A DNA stretch of 64,000 bases, from positions 706,264 through 770,263 of the forward strand of contig NZ_LMEM01000001.1 in assembly GCF_001426345.1 (NCBI RefSeq), in the 5' to 3' direction. Positions within the stretch are counted from its first letter, which is position 1; every line of letters begins with the position of its first letter. Positions 9,001 to 16,499 of the stretch are shown in pieces. Below the pieces are notes generated by a model. That model was given only the letters and a program-made list of their open reading frames with translations, searched no databases and was not told the origin of the DNA. Source of the stretch: Devosia sp. Root436 (GTDB taxonomy: Bacteria; Pseudomonadota; Alphaproteobacteria; Rhizobiales; Devosiaceae). A program made the translations under genes and the position numbers.

Positions 9001-9323
9001 TCGATACTCGCCACCAGCGCATAGGGTCGCGCCATCGGCGCCAGTGTCACCTCCGATGTGACCGAGCGGACGCCGGCAAGCGCGGAAAGCCGCGCCACCG
9101 CGGAGTGGAGGCGCACCTGATCGGTGGTGGTGCCCATCAATTTCAGATCGCGGGCATCGAGCGATAATTCGGCCCAATCATAGCCGCCGGCGGCCATGGC
9201 CGCAGCGCTGCGCTGCGCCAGGTCATCGGCAATATAAGTCGATGTCATCGCCAGGCACAAAGTCGTGCCGCCCAGGACTGTGGCAAGTCCCGGCACGACC
9301 CACTTGAGGAGGTCCCTGATCAT
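6051..9323 (-). CDS. Large OmpA-family protein with seven BON-like repeats
   Basis: The ATG at 9323 gives 1090 residues and an N-terminal membrane anchor (about residues 8-28). Seven repeats of about 115 residues begin near 101, 218, 330, 446, 566, 685 and 837. Each opens with a Y-W-S-A-T-like strand followed by SGxVP, which resembles BON-type modules. A PEPAVEPEP-type linker lies at about 805-835 and a polyproline stretch near 945. Residues about 972-1090 are an OmpA peptidoglycan-binding domain, with IEGHTDADG, NLALSVARA and RLNRR. The protein would span the periplasm and grip peptidoglycan. It is first in an operon with two small membrane proteins. Confidence 0.85.
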   Translation of the reverse strand: MIRDLLKWVVPGLATVLGGTTLCLAMTSTYIADDLAQRSAAAMAAGGYDWAELSLDARDLKLMGTTTDQVRLHSAVARLSALAGVRSVTSEVTLAPMARPYALVASIDQGVLDLSGAVPDDTTRQRLLTLAGLEQAGLDLRSGMPDRRIWVSGAEFAIDQLQYFDQGEAVLSDLTVSLDGRAKSERAFRDLLIVMRAGAPAGVTLGDVNIVPALVSPYRWNASFDGKRIDISGFVPDDALAERYRTADVAGAQVATGLALGSGEPTGFADLSQSLIEQLARLEYGTASITDGQSTLAGAPATLEIAQGIVDTLEPSGTIVVLEPPRIDDYWMSATRQAGGVVVFDGYVPDEATREAFGQRDGADTSYLKLGRGTPERYRSGADFGLDALELMSEGRIALRDNVLTLAGTARSGADYDALLAMVAAGAPQGLVLARAEILAPRASAYQWTATKDAAAIALSGLVPNAADEAALLAIAGAGAMESMTYASGEPNGFVASAETAIGLLHWLRDGSVAYDGLGWTVTGTANSAIDKGAIEADFVARQLASAGWSMAVAQPPPDVPQIAPYTWSATRTGDGVSLMGHVPSQSFKSYLAVHAGESVADATELGLGAPDDFVAAATAGLDAVLALEEGEIGFDGSGWSLSGRAASEAQRDAVLAALAAATDSSGWSVAITAPAPEPVATTSYIWSATKAADGAMTFTGRVPVRSLQRFLVVRAGGEVSDETTIDPTAPPGFADDLLAALGALAALSDGSVSFDGAAWTVSGTLAGPDAAAAIDAAIAAATTPPAGWTLALTAPEPAVAPTAEAVVEPEPAVAPEPAVEPEPAAEPEPVAVNPDYAFSVRRAADAVILSGQVPSDPALRYFAAISDGDVAALSVADGAPETFLPSAETGLRALLYLSEGQLDFTRGQWSLRGVAADAGAREAVLAAIAADPGEAVWTTAIDLPPPPPEPAPPPPAEPVEPISVDISACAAPIAEFSARNSILFQSGAALIAAGSDAALDELVLDLKACPDAVVHIEGHTDADGDEALNLALSVARAEAVVNALVSRGVTPARLYAVGYGETAPIADNDTAQGKRLNRRIVVTVQPEHY

Positions 9324-9501
9324 TCCCGTTCCAGTGAAAGTCCGCAATCGAGGTGCAAGGCTAGTGGATTCGGTGATTAGCGAATAGCCAATAGCGCACA
9401 ACATACGGGGAATACGGATGTCTTGCAGCGCAACTGCAGGGCTTTCAGGTCAAGCCCGGGACGATGATCGAGGGGCGGAAACCCCCGCCACCCAAAAGCA
9501 G

Positions 9502-9527
9502 AAAGGCCCGGCGTGAGCCGGGCCTTT
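9502..9527 (-). terminator. Rho-independent terminator of the porin gene
   Basis: AAAGGCCCGGC and GCCGGGCCTTT form a perfect 11-bp stem with a 4-nt loop, 25 bp past the porin stop. On the minus strand the stem is followed by a T-rich tract (TTTCTGCTTTT). This is the clearest terminator in the window. Confidence 0.88.
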
Positions 9528-9551
9528 CCGTAAGCCAGAGTAATCCGAGGA

Positions 9552-10895
9552 TTACTGGAAGGCCTTGGCAGCCTTGAAGGTGACCTTGTAAGCGCCGTTC
9601 TGCTGAACGGTGGCGCCAACCGACGACGAGAAGCCGCCGCCCGGGGTCCAGGCCAGTTCGGCCTTGCCGTAGAAGTCCGACGAGAAGGCCGGAGCGGCCG
9701 GAGCCGGGGTCAGGCCATAGACGCCGATTTCGGTGGTCAGCTTGACGGTTTCGGTGAGCGAAGCGATCAACTGAGCAGCGATCTGGTAGCCATCGGCAAC
9801 GCCAGCGGTACCGTCGTTGAAGTAACGACCGCCGATGTTGATTTCGATGCCGTCAGCAACGGTGGCACCGAACGATGCGCCGAAGCCGTAGTCGGTGTCG
9901 AGAGCACCGCCGCCGGCAGCAACGCCACCAGAAGCTTCACCCGACAGGGCGACCTTGAACATGTCGAACTTGGCTTCGCCGGTAACCAGGGCGTTCCAGT
10001 AGGACGAGTTGCCGCCCGGAGCGTATGCGCCGCCGGCACCCAGAGCAGCGCGGAGCTTGAACTGGTCGAACGTGCCGGTGAAGCCGGCGTGGATCGCATA
10101 GTTGTCGTCGGTGGTCTGAACGCCATCGAGCAGGCCGCCAACGGCGCCGCTGATGTGAGCAGTGATGCCCGAACCCGAATAATCGAGAACGCCGACCAGG
10201 GTACCGGCGGTGGAGCCGGTCAGGTCGAGGGCTTCAAGACCGATCTTGGCGATCAGGCCTTCGCCAACGTTGCTCCAGAGCTGGATGACGTGGCCACCAG
10301 TCTTCGGGGCACCCTTGGAGACGCCAGCGTCAACAGCCGACGAGATGAACAGGCCGGTGAAGTTGAACGGCTCGTCGTCGCCGTCGTTGAAGATCGAACC
10401 CTTCTTACCAGCGGCGAGAACGGTGCTGTCGCCAACCGACACCCAGGCTTCCTGGAAGCGGAGAGCGTGCGCGTCGCCATCAACGCCGACGATGGCGTTT
10501 TCGACCTTGGTGTAGTCGCGCTGGCGCAGAACGATCGTGGTGCTGGCAGGACCGAAGTCGCTGCTGGCGGTGCCGACGAACTTCAGCCAGGTCTCGACCT
10601 TGGAAGCCCAATCGTTGTCGGAAGCGGGAGCCAGGGCGCTCGGGACGTCGATGTTACGGACGCCGAACTGCGTGGTGGCGATAGCCTGCTTGCCGTCGTA
10701 GTTGCCCCAGTTGAATTCATACGTCACCTTGCCCGAGATCTGCAGGCAGTTGGTGTCGGACGAGATCGTCAGGCCCGACAGGCCCAGCTCGTCGCAAACG
10801 TCGAGCGAGGTGAGGACGCCCAGATCGGCAGCGAAGCCAGCGGTCGAGAGACCGGCGGCAGCAACAGAACCGAGGATAAGGCTCTTGAGTTTCAT
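9552..10895 (-). CDS. Outer-membrane porin (alphaproteobacterial Porin_2-like)
   Basis: The ATG at 10895 follows GGAGGT at good spacing and opens with a classic signal peptide (MKLKSLILGSVAAAGLSTAG ending FAA). The 447-residue precursor is rich in Gly, Ala, Asn and alternating hydrophobic residues typical of a beta barrel. The mature N-terminus carries two cysteines (VCDELGL and TNCLQISGKV), a pattern seen in rhizobial Porin_2 proteins. An upstream in-frame GTG at 10919 would add 8 residues before the Shine-Dalgarno and is not used here. It presumably provides general diffusion of small solutes, feeding the many ABC importers nearby. It is monocistronic with its own terminator. Confidence 0.88.
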   Translation of the reverse strand: MKLKSLILGSVAAAGLSTAGFAADLGVLTSLDVCDELGLSGLTISSDTNCLQISGKVTYEFNWGNYDGKQAIATTQFGVRNIDVPSALAPASDNDWASKVETWLKFVGTASSDFGPASTTIVLRQRDYTKVENAIVGVDGDAHALRFQEAWVSVGDSTVLAAGKKGSIFNDGDDEPFNFTGLFISSAVDAGVSKGAPKTGGHVIQLWSNVGEGLIAKIGLEALDLTGSTAGTLVGVLDYSGSGITAHISGAVGGLLDGVQTTDDNYAIHAGFTGTFDQFKLRAALGAGGAYAPGGNSSYWNALVTGEAKFDMFKVALSGEASGGVAAGGGALDTDYGFGASFGATVADGIEINIGGRYFNDGTAGVADGYQIAAQLIASLTETVKLTTEIGVYGLTPAPAAPAFSSDFYGKAELAWTPGGGFSSSVGATVQQNGAYKVTFKAAKAFQ

Positions 10896-11342
10896 TAGTT
10901 GACCTCCAAAGTCAGTCATTCTTGTGCCGGTTGCCCGGCGGTTTGTCGTAACGCGACCACACTATTCGTGGTGCAGTGTGTTGCCGTCGCGCTGCGACCG
11001 ACAAACGATCCCATGCATGGATTCGCAAGACCCACTCTACGCATGACGGAAAATGACGCAATCGCGCAAAAGCCGTTTTGCCGGGCGCGCAACATGGTTG
11101 GGAACCGGATGTTGCAGATTCAGCACACAGATGGAAACGACCTGTTAACCCGGTTAAACGAACCGTTAAAATTGCCTTGTTTTGAGGGACTTGTAGACCG
11201 CGACGCCGTTTTTTGCGGCCTGACACGCGTTCATATGGTGCGATCGGACCTGCCATGGACGTAGCGGCGATGCGGCGAGATAGTGCCGGAAATCCGGAAT
11301 CAAGGGGGCAGGCGAATCCGCCCTGCCACAATTGGAGCGAAC
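10896..11342. other. 447-bp gap between divergent porin and SDR genes
   Basis: No gene is supported in this stretch. It must hold the porin promoter and a long 5' leader on the minus strand. AT-rich blocks occur at 11142-11175, including three TTAA motifs at 11145, 11154 and 11166 with spacings of 5 and 8 bp. The Shine-Dalgarno of the SDR gene (GGAG) lies just before 11343. I could not assign a specific operator. Confidence 0.5.
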
Positions 11343-12086
11343 ATGCAGAGGCAGAACAAGGTTGCGGTTATCACCGGAGGAAGCTCCGGCATCGGCCGGG
11401 CGGCGGCTCTCGGATTCGCCGCCGCAGGGTATGACGTGGCCCTATGCGGGCGACGCGCCGAGGCGCTGCGTGCGGTCGCGGCCGAGACCGGGGGCCACTG
11501 GGGCGAATGCGACGTGACCGACCCGGCGGCGGTGGCGCATTTCTTCACCGGGGTCAGAGAGGCCTATGGCCGGGTCGACGTGGTCTTCAACAATGCCGGC
11601 CGCTCCGCGCCGGCCACCTCGTTCGGCGATATCGACGTCGTCACCTGGCGGGAGATGGTCGACACCAATCTCAACGGCGCCTTCTACGTGGCGCGCGAGG
11701 CCTTCCGCGCCATGCGCGACCAGCATCCGCAGGGTGGCCGCATCATCAACAATGGCTCGATTTCGGCCCAGGTGCCCAGGCCGGGCGCCGCGCCTTATAC
11801 GGCGACCAAGCATGCGATCAGCGGGCTGACCCGGTCGATCTCGCTGGACGGGCGGGCTTTCAGCATCGCCTGCGGGCAGATCGATATCGGCAATACGGCC
11901 ACCGACATGACCAGCCGCATGAGCAGCGGCGCGCTGCAGGCCAATGGCACGATGATGCCGGAGCCGACATTCGACGTGAAGCATGTGGTCGATGCCCTGC
12001 TCTACATGGCCGGGCTGCCGCTCTCGGCCAATGTGCAGTTCATGACGGTGATGGCGACGACCATGCCCTATATCGGGCGAGGCTAG
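11343..12086 (+). CDS. Short-chain dehydrogenase/reductase
   Basis: The 247-residue protein starts at the ATG at 11343, preceded by GGAG. It shows the Rossmann motif TGGSSGIG at the N-terminus, the NNAG motif, a conserved NLNGAF segment, and the catalytic Ser with YTATK (Tyr-xxx-Lys) following NGSISAQVP. It is a classical NAD(P)-dependent SDR of normal length. The substrate cannot be read from sequence. It is monocistronic and converges on nagA. Confidence 0.9.
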   Translation: MQRQNKVAVITGGSSGIGRAAALGFAAAGYDVALCGRRAEALRAVAAETGGHWGECDVTDPAAVAHFFTGVREAYGRVDVVFNNAGRSAPATSFGDIDVVTWREMVDTNLNGAFYVAREAFRAMRDQHPQGGRIINNGSISAQVPRPGAAPYTATKHAISGLTRSISLDGRAFSIACGQIDIGNTATDMTSRMSSGALQANGTMMPEPTFDVKHVVDALLYMAGLPLSANVQFMTVMATTMPYIGRG

Positions 12087-12116
12087 GGCGGCCGCCATTC
12101 ACTGATGCTGGCCTGC

Positions 12117-12193
12117 AAACGGCGATCTCCTCCGCTTCCGGTGCTCACGTACTGATGTACGTTGCGCGCCGGTTCTCGGAGTTCACCGTTTTC
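12117..12193. terminator. Large imperfect inverted repeat between convergent genes
   Basis: The left half (AAACGGCGATCTCC onward) pairs imperfectly with the right half (GGAGTTCACCGTTTTC at its end) around the perfect centre ACGTAC-TGAT-GTACGT. The stem is over 30 bp with mismatches and lies between the SDR and nagA stops. It could be a bidirectional terminator or an extragenic palindromic repeat. Confidence 0.65.
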
Positions 12194-12196
12194 GGC

Positions 12197-13387
12197 TCAG
12201 CCTGAGTGACCGGCATTGGCCCTAGTTCTGGCGCTCCACACCTCCGCGCCCGCAATCCAGGTCGCCCGCACCTGCCGCGCATCCGACAGATGCACGAAGC
12301 TTGCCACAGCGCCTGGCCGCAAATGTCCGAACTCCCCTTCAATGCCCATGGCCTCCGCGGGGTAGAGCGAGGCCATGCGCACCGCTTCCTCGAAGGGCAG
12401 GCCGATCCTGCGGTGCATGAAGGCAACAGCGTCGATCATGTCGAGGTCGGCGCCGGCCAGCGTCCCGTCGGCGAGGCGCAGCGCGCCGTCGGCGCGGGTG
12501 ATGGTGCGGCCGTTGAGGGTGAGCGTCTTGAGATCGGTGCCGGTCTGCGACATGGCGTCGGTGACGAGAAAGATATGCCCTCCGCCCGATTTGGCGCGCA
12601 GCGCGATCTGTATGGAAGCCGGATGGACATGGATGCCATCGGCGATGAGGCCCGCATTGACGCCCTCCGTCGTCAGCACCGCGCCAACCACCCCCGGCTC
12701 GCGGTTGCCGAGTTGGCTCATGGCGTTGAACAGATGCGTTGCCATGCTGGCGCCGGCGGCAAAGGCGGCGCCAGCCGTGGTCGCATCGGCCTCGGAATGG
12801 CCGAGGCTGACAATGATGCCGGCCGCGGCGAGGGCCGCGATCTGGCCGGGAGTGACGGTTTCGGCCGCGACAGTGCAGAGCAGGTTGGGCAGGTCGGCGC
12901 GTGCCGCGATGAGCCGGGCCAGGTCGTCTCCATCCATCGGGCGGATCAGCGCGGGATCATGCGTGCCCTTGCGGGCCAGCGAAAGATGCGGCCCCTCCAG
13001 GTGCAGGCCGATGAAGCCGGGCACACCCTGCTCGGCCGCCGCCTTGCCGGCGGCCATCGCCGCGACATTGACCGCGACCGTATCGGTGATCAGCGTCGGC
13101 AGCAAAGCCGTGGTGCCGAACTGGGCATGGGCGGCGCAGATGGTGCGGATGGCGTCCACGCTCGGATCGTTGTTGAACAGCACGCCGCCGCCGCCATTGA
13201 CCTGCAGGTCGATGAAGCCGGGCACCAGCATTCCGCCATCGAGGCCAACACGCTCGGCGTTGGTGGGAACCGCGCTCGCCGCGACGATGCCCGAGACATG
13301 GCCGAACTCCACCAGCAGCGCGGCATCGTCATGCCAGCGATGGCCGTCGAAAATGCGGGCGCCTGAAATGGCGCTGAGGTCGCTCAT
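12197..13387 (-). CDS. nagA: N-acetylglucosamine-6-phosphate deacetylase
   Basis: The 396-residue amidohydrolase converts GlcNAc-6-phosphate to glucosamine-6-phosphate and acetate. The metal and catalytic residues of the family are visible: HLEGPH with Glu131, GHSEAD with His197, THLFNAM with His218 and TDAM with Asp277. The N-terminal PGFIDLQVNG is also conserved. Its ATG overlaps the TGA of the SIS-domain gene (ATGA), so the two are translationally coupled in a gntR-nagB-II-nagA operon. The product links GlcNAc-6-phosphate made by MurQ or a kinase to central metabolism. Confidence 0.95.
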   Translation of the reverse strand: MSDLSAISGARIFDGHRWHDDAALLVEFGHVSGIVAASAVPTNAERVGLDGGMLVPGFIDLQVNGGGGVLFNNDPSVDAIRTICAAHAQFGTTALLPTLITDTVAVNVAAMAAGKAAAEQGVPGFIGLHLEGPHLSLARKGTHDPALIRPMDGDDLARLIAARADLPNLLCTVAAETVTPGQIAALAAAGIIVSLGHSEADATTAGAAFAAGASMATHLFNAMSQLGNREPGVVGAVLTTEGVNAGLIADGIHVHPASIQIALRAKSGGGHIFLVTDAMSQTGTDLKTLTLNGRTITRADGALRLADGTLAGADLDMIDAVAFMHRRIGLPFEEAVRMASLYPAEAMGIEGEFGHLRPGAVASFVHLSDARQVRATWIAGAEVWSARTRANAGHSG

Positions 13388-14418
13388 ATCGTTTCCGTGA
13401 CCTTCTTGAGCGCAGGCGGCACGTCGGGATTGAGGCCGCGATGGCGCGACAGTGCTTCGACGAAGCCATAGAAGGAGACGATGAGTGCCAGCGGATCGGT
13501 GATCGGGTGGCCGGTTGCGGCGAAGGGCAAGGCCCTGGCGGCGCCGGGACGGCTGCTGGTGAGGAAGGCCAGCGCACCCTGCCCGGCCAGCTTGTGCGCC
13601 ATGTCGGCCACCGAGGCTTCGGCCGCATCGCGCGCGGCGAGGCCCAGCACGGGATAGCCCTCGGTCACGATGGCGACCGGGCCGTGCATCACTTCGGCGG
13701 CGCTATAGGATTCGGCCTGGATGTTGCAGGTTTCCTTGAACTTGAGCGCCGCCTCGTTGGCGATGGCGAAGCCGGGACCGCGGCCGAGCACATAAAGCGC
13801 ATTATGGCCGTCGAGCGCCCCGATCATCTCGGACCAGTCGCAGGCGACGGCCCTGGCGAGGGATTCGGGCAGCGCATTCACCGCGGCATTGAGCGCATCG
13901 TCGCCGCTCCAGCGGGCTATCAGCGACAATCCGGCCACCACCGAAGTCACGAAGGTCTTGGTGGCGGCGACGGATTTTTCCAACCCGGCATGCAGGTCGA
14001 TGGTGAAATCGGCCGCCTCGGCCAAGGGCGAGCCTGCCGTGTTGGTGATGGCGATGGTGGCAGCCCCCGAGCGCCGGGCCGACTGGGTCATGCCAACAAT
14101 ATCGGGCGACTTGCCCGACTGGGAAATGGCGATGGTCGCGGCGGACGCGAGTTTCAGATCCTTGCCATAGATGGAGGCGACGGAGGGGCCGATGGAGGCC
14201 ACCGGAAGGCCCAGAGTCAGCTCGATGGCATATTTGAGGTAGGAACAGGCGTGGTCGGACGAACCGCGGGCGACCGTTGCGACCAGCACGGGATTGCGCT
14301 CGCGCAAGGCGGCTGCCGCTGCATCGAGCACCGGCCCGCTTTGCTCGAGGAAACCGGCAACGACGCCGGGAATGGCCTCGACTTCATTTCGCATATGGGT
14401 CTGGTTCGACAAAGTCAC
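13384..14418 (-). CDS. SIS-domain glucosamine-6-phosphate deaminase (NagB-II type)
   Basis: The 344-residue protein has two SIS domains resembling the isomerase half of GlmS but no glutaminase half. The segment ALKFKETCNIQAESYSAAEV, followed by MHGPVAI, includes Glu229, Glu236 and His245, matching the GlmS sugar-phosphate active site. Members in nag operons act as the non-orthologous deaminase NagB-II, making fructose-6-phosphate and ammonia. It sits between gntR and nagA with ATGA overlaps on both sides, and no classical nagB is visible in the window. An AgaS-like role is the alternative. Confidence 0.85.
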   Translation of the reverse strand: MTLSNQTHMRNEVEAIPGVVAGFLEQSGPVLDAAAAALRERNPVLVATVARGSSDHACSYLKYAIELTLGLPVASIGPSVASIYGKDLKLASAATIAISQSGKSPDIVGMTQSARRSGAATIAITNTAGSPLAEAADFTIDLHAGLEKSVAATKTFVTSVVAGLSLIARWSGDDALNAAVNALPESLARAVACDWSEMIGALDGHNALYVLGRGPGFAIANEAALKFKETCNIQAESYSAAEVMHGPVAIVTEGYPVLGLAARDAAEASVADMAHKLAGQGALAFLTSSRPGAARALPFAATGHPITDPLALIVSFYGFVEALSRHRGLNPDVPPALKKVTETI

Positions 14419-15203
14419 GTCTTGGAGCCTCCGGATACTGGAGAATCGCCGATCCGCAGTTCGGCGACGAAGTCATAGGTGTCGCCCCGATAAATGGAGC
14501 GGGTGAATTCGATGACCCGCCCGGAGGCGAGGTAGGAGGTGCGCTCGATATTGAGCCCGGCCGAGCCGGACGGCACCTGCAGCAGATGGGCATCCTCATC
14601 ATCCAGGTTGGCGGCGCGGATGCGCTGGATGGCACGGATCGGCCGGTTGCCGGATTTGTCGAGATGCTTGTAGAGGCTGTCGCCGATACTGGCCGGATCG
14701 GGCAGCACCCGCGCCGAGAGGCTGGCGCGCTCGATGGCCAGCGGCGTATCGCCGGTCAGGCGCAGGCGCGAAATGCGCGCCACCTGCTCGCCCGAGGAAA
14801 GACCCAGGATCACGGTTTCTTCCGGCGAGGGCAGGTAAAGCCCGCGATCGAGCCATTCGGCCCGCACCGCCATGCCGCGCCGCGCCATATCTTCGGTGAA
14901 GGAGGTGAGTTGCGACAGCGACTGTTCCACGCGCTGGGTCTGCGGCGCGACGAAGGTGCCTGAGCCGTGCCGCTGCACCAGCACGCCGTCCTTGACCAGT
15001 TGCAGCACCGCCTTGCGCACGGTCACGCGCGAGACGTCGACCTTGGTGGCCAGATCCCGCTCCGAGGGCAGCGCGTCGCCGGGATTGATGGCGCCGCTAT
15101 GGATGGCATCCTCGATCCAGCGCTTGAGCTGGAGATAGAGCGGCCCACCCGATTGCAGCACCACGGGGCCATCGGCAAAGAAACTGTTCGACACGTCGGT
15201 CAC
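14415..15203 (-). CDS. GntR-family (HutC/NagR-type) transcriptional regulator
   Basis: The 262-residue repressor-type protein has an N-terminal winged helix (PLYLQLKRWIEDAIHSGAI, PSERDLATKVDVSRVTVRKA, GSGTFV) and a C-terminal UTRA ligand domain ending in a sugar-phosphate-type pocket (IEFTRSIYRGDTYDF). It is the first gene of the operon with nagB-II and nagA and diverges from a murQ-family gene. By analogy with NagR/DasR it should respond to glucosamine-6-phosphate or GlcNAc-6-phosphate; that is inference. Confidence 0.9.
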   Translation of the reverse strand: MTDVSNSFFADGPVVLQSGGPLYLQLKRWIEDAIHSGAINPGDALPSERDLATKVDVSRVTVRKAVLQLVKDGVLVQRHGSGTFVAPQTQRVEQSLSQLTSFTEDMARRGMAVRAEWLDRGLYLPSPEETVILGLSSGEQVARISRLRLTGDTPLAIERASLSARVLPDPASIGDSLYKHLDKSGNRPIRAIQRIRAANLDDEDAHLLQVPSGSAGLNIERTSYLASGRVIEFTRSIYRGDTYDFVAELRIGDSPVSGGSKT

Positions 15204-15293
15204 TATTTCCCCCTCGCCTTGTGGCGCCCGTCATCGCGTTGCATATCACTAAAAATCCGTCGTTTGACCAGCCACGCATCCCCCCGGCGTGAT

Positions 15294-15434
15294 AATACCA
15301 ATAAAATACCATTTACCAAGCCCCAAATCGCATTTCTGCACAATCTAGGCATGGTTCTGGCGCAATTGGGGTTTTGGCGGACAATGCTCTGGTCGAGATG
15401 CCCGATTCCGGCCGTCATATAGACAAGTGGTATT
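15294..15434. promoter_or_regulatory. Possible GntR operator half-sites between gntR and murQ-like gene
   Basis: The motif AATACCA occurs as direct repeats at 15294-15300 and 15305-15311, with TTTACCA at 15312-15318. Its inverted form TGGTATT occurs at 15428-15434, inside AGTGGTATT. AGTGGTA/TACCACT resembles half-sites of HutC-type GntR regulators. The sites sit on the promoter side of both divergent genes. No full palindrome is seen. Confidence 0.35.
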
Positions 15435-15467
15435 TTTTTGGCATTATTGCGGCAACTGGAGACCGGT

Positions 15468-16364
15468 ATGAGCGCAACCCAAACCGAGATGACCCATGCA
15501 AGCGCCAGGGGCTTCGATACGCTGCCCCCACAGGATGCGCTGGCGATTCTCGCATCCGCGCAGGCCGAAGCCGCCGCCGCGGTGCAGCAGGCGGTACCCG
15601 ATATTGCCGAAGCGGCCCGGCTTGCCGCCGATTGCCTCGCTGGCGGTGGAAGGCTGGTCTATGTCGCGGCGGGCAGTTCCGGGTTGATGGCGCTGGCCGA
15701 TGCGCTCGAATTGCCCGGCACCTATGGCTTGTCCCGCGACCGCATCAAGGTCCTGCTGGCCGGCGGCATTGCGGGCCTTACCGACATGGTGGGCGGCCCG
15801 GAGGACGATGCCGATGCGGCCCGCGCCGAGATCGCGGCGGCCCATGTCGGGCCGGGCGATTGCATCATCGCCCTCACGGCCAGCGGCTATACGCCCTATC
15901 CCATGGCCGCCGTGGAAGCGGCCCGTGCCGCGGGCGCCAGAACCATCGGCATCAGCAACAACAGCGGCGCACCCATATTCGATCGCGTCGACGTCGCCAT
16001 CTGCCTGCCGACGCCGCCCGAAGTGATTGCGGGCTCGACTCGCATGGGCGCAGGCACCGCCCAGAAGATCGCGCTCAACATGCTCTCCACCATGATGGCC
16101 ATCCATCTCGGCCATGTGCATGACGGCTATATGGTGAGCCTGATCGCCGACAACATGAAGCTGCGCGGCCGGGCGAGGCGCATCGTCATGGCCGTAAGCC
16201 AGGTGCCCGAGGACGAGGCCGCCGCCGCGCTGGAACAGGCCGGCGGCGCGGTGAAAACGGCGATCCTGCTGGCGGCCGGGGCCGATGGCGTAACCAGCGC
16301 GGAGCACTTGCTGGCCGCGAATGAAGGCCGGCTGCGGCCGGCGCTAAAGGCGCTGGGGCGGTGA
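15468..16364 (+). CDS. MurQ-family N-acetylmuramic acid 6-phosphate etherase, paralogue 1
   Basis: The 298-residue SIS protein starts at the ATG at 15468 after GGAG; ten in-frame codons upstream precede that Shine-Dalgarno. MurQ cleaves the lactyl ether of MurNAc-6-phosphate, giving GlcNAc-6-phosphate and D-lactate. The two catalytic glutamates are kept as Glu81 (ADALELPGTYG) and Glu112 (GPEDDAD), as is the STRMGAGTAQK phosphate-site segment. The DASE motif of canonical MurQ is changed to DALE. It diverges from the gntR-nag operon, so its product would feed nagA. A second, more canonical murQ lies at 53.8 kb, so this copy may prefer a variant substrate. Confidence 0.8.
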   Translation: MSATQTEMTHASARGFDTLPPQDALAILASAQAEAAAAVQQAVPDIAEAARLAADCLAGGGRLVYVAAGSSGLMALADALELPGTYGLSRDRIKVLLAGGIAGLTDMVGGPEDDADAARAEIAAAHVGPGDCIIALTASGYTPYPMAAVEAARAAGARTIGISNNSGAPIFDRVDVAICLPTPPEVIAGSTRMGAGTAQKIALNMLSTMMAIHLGHVHDGYMVSLIADNMKLRGRARRIVMAVSQVPEDEAAAALEQAGGAVKTAILLAAGADGVTSAEHLLAANEGRLRPALKALGR

Positions 16365-16367
16365 TCT

Positions 16368-16499
16368 TGCCACGCCCTCGTGGTTCGAGGCGCTGAAGAA
16401 GCACACCTCGCCATGAGGGCTACTTCCAACTCGGCTCCAGCAGTAGCCCTCATGGTGAGGCGGGAGCGTAGCGACCCTCGAACCACGAGGGCGTGCCAC
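16368..16499. repeat. 132-bp nested palindromic element, copy 2
   Basis: This copy has the same outer arms as copy 1 (one mismatch near the right end, GTGCCA instead of GTGGCA) and the same inner CACCTCGCCATGAGGG/CCCTCATGGTGAGG pair. It starts 4 bp after the murQ-family stop and its end contributes to the stop codon of the beta-mannosidase. It separates two convergent genes. Confidence 0.9.

Noticed and set aside
11142..11170. TTAA repeats as a CtrA-binding site
   Set aside because: Spacings are 5 and 8 bp, not the 7 bp of TTAA-N7-TTAA, and neither neighbour is a cell-cycle gene.
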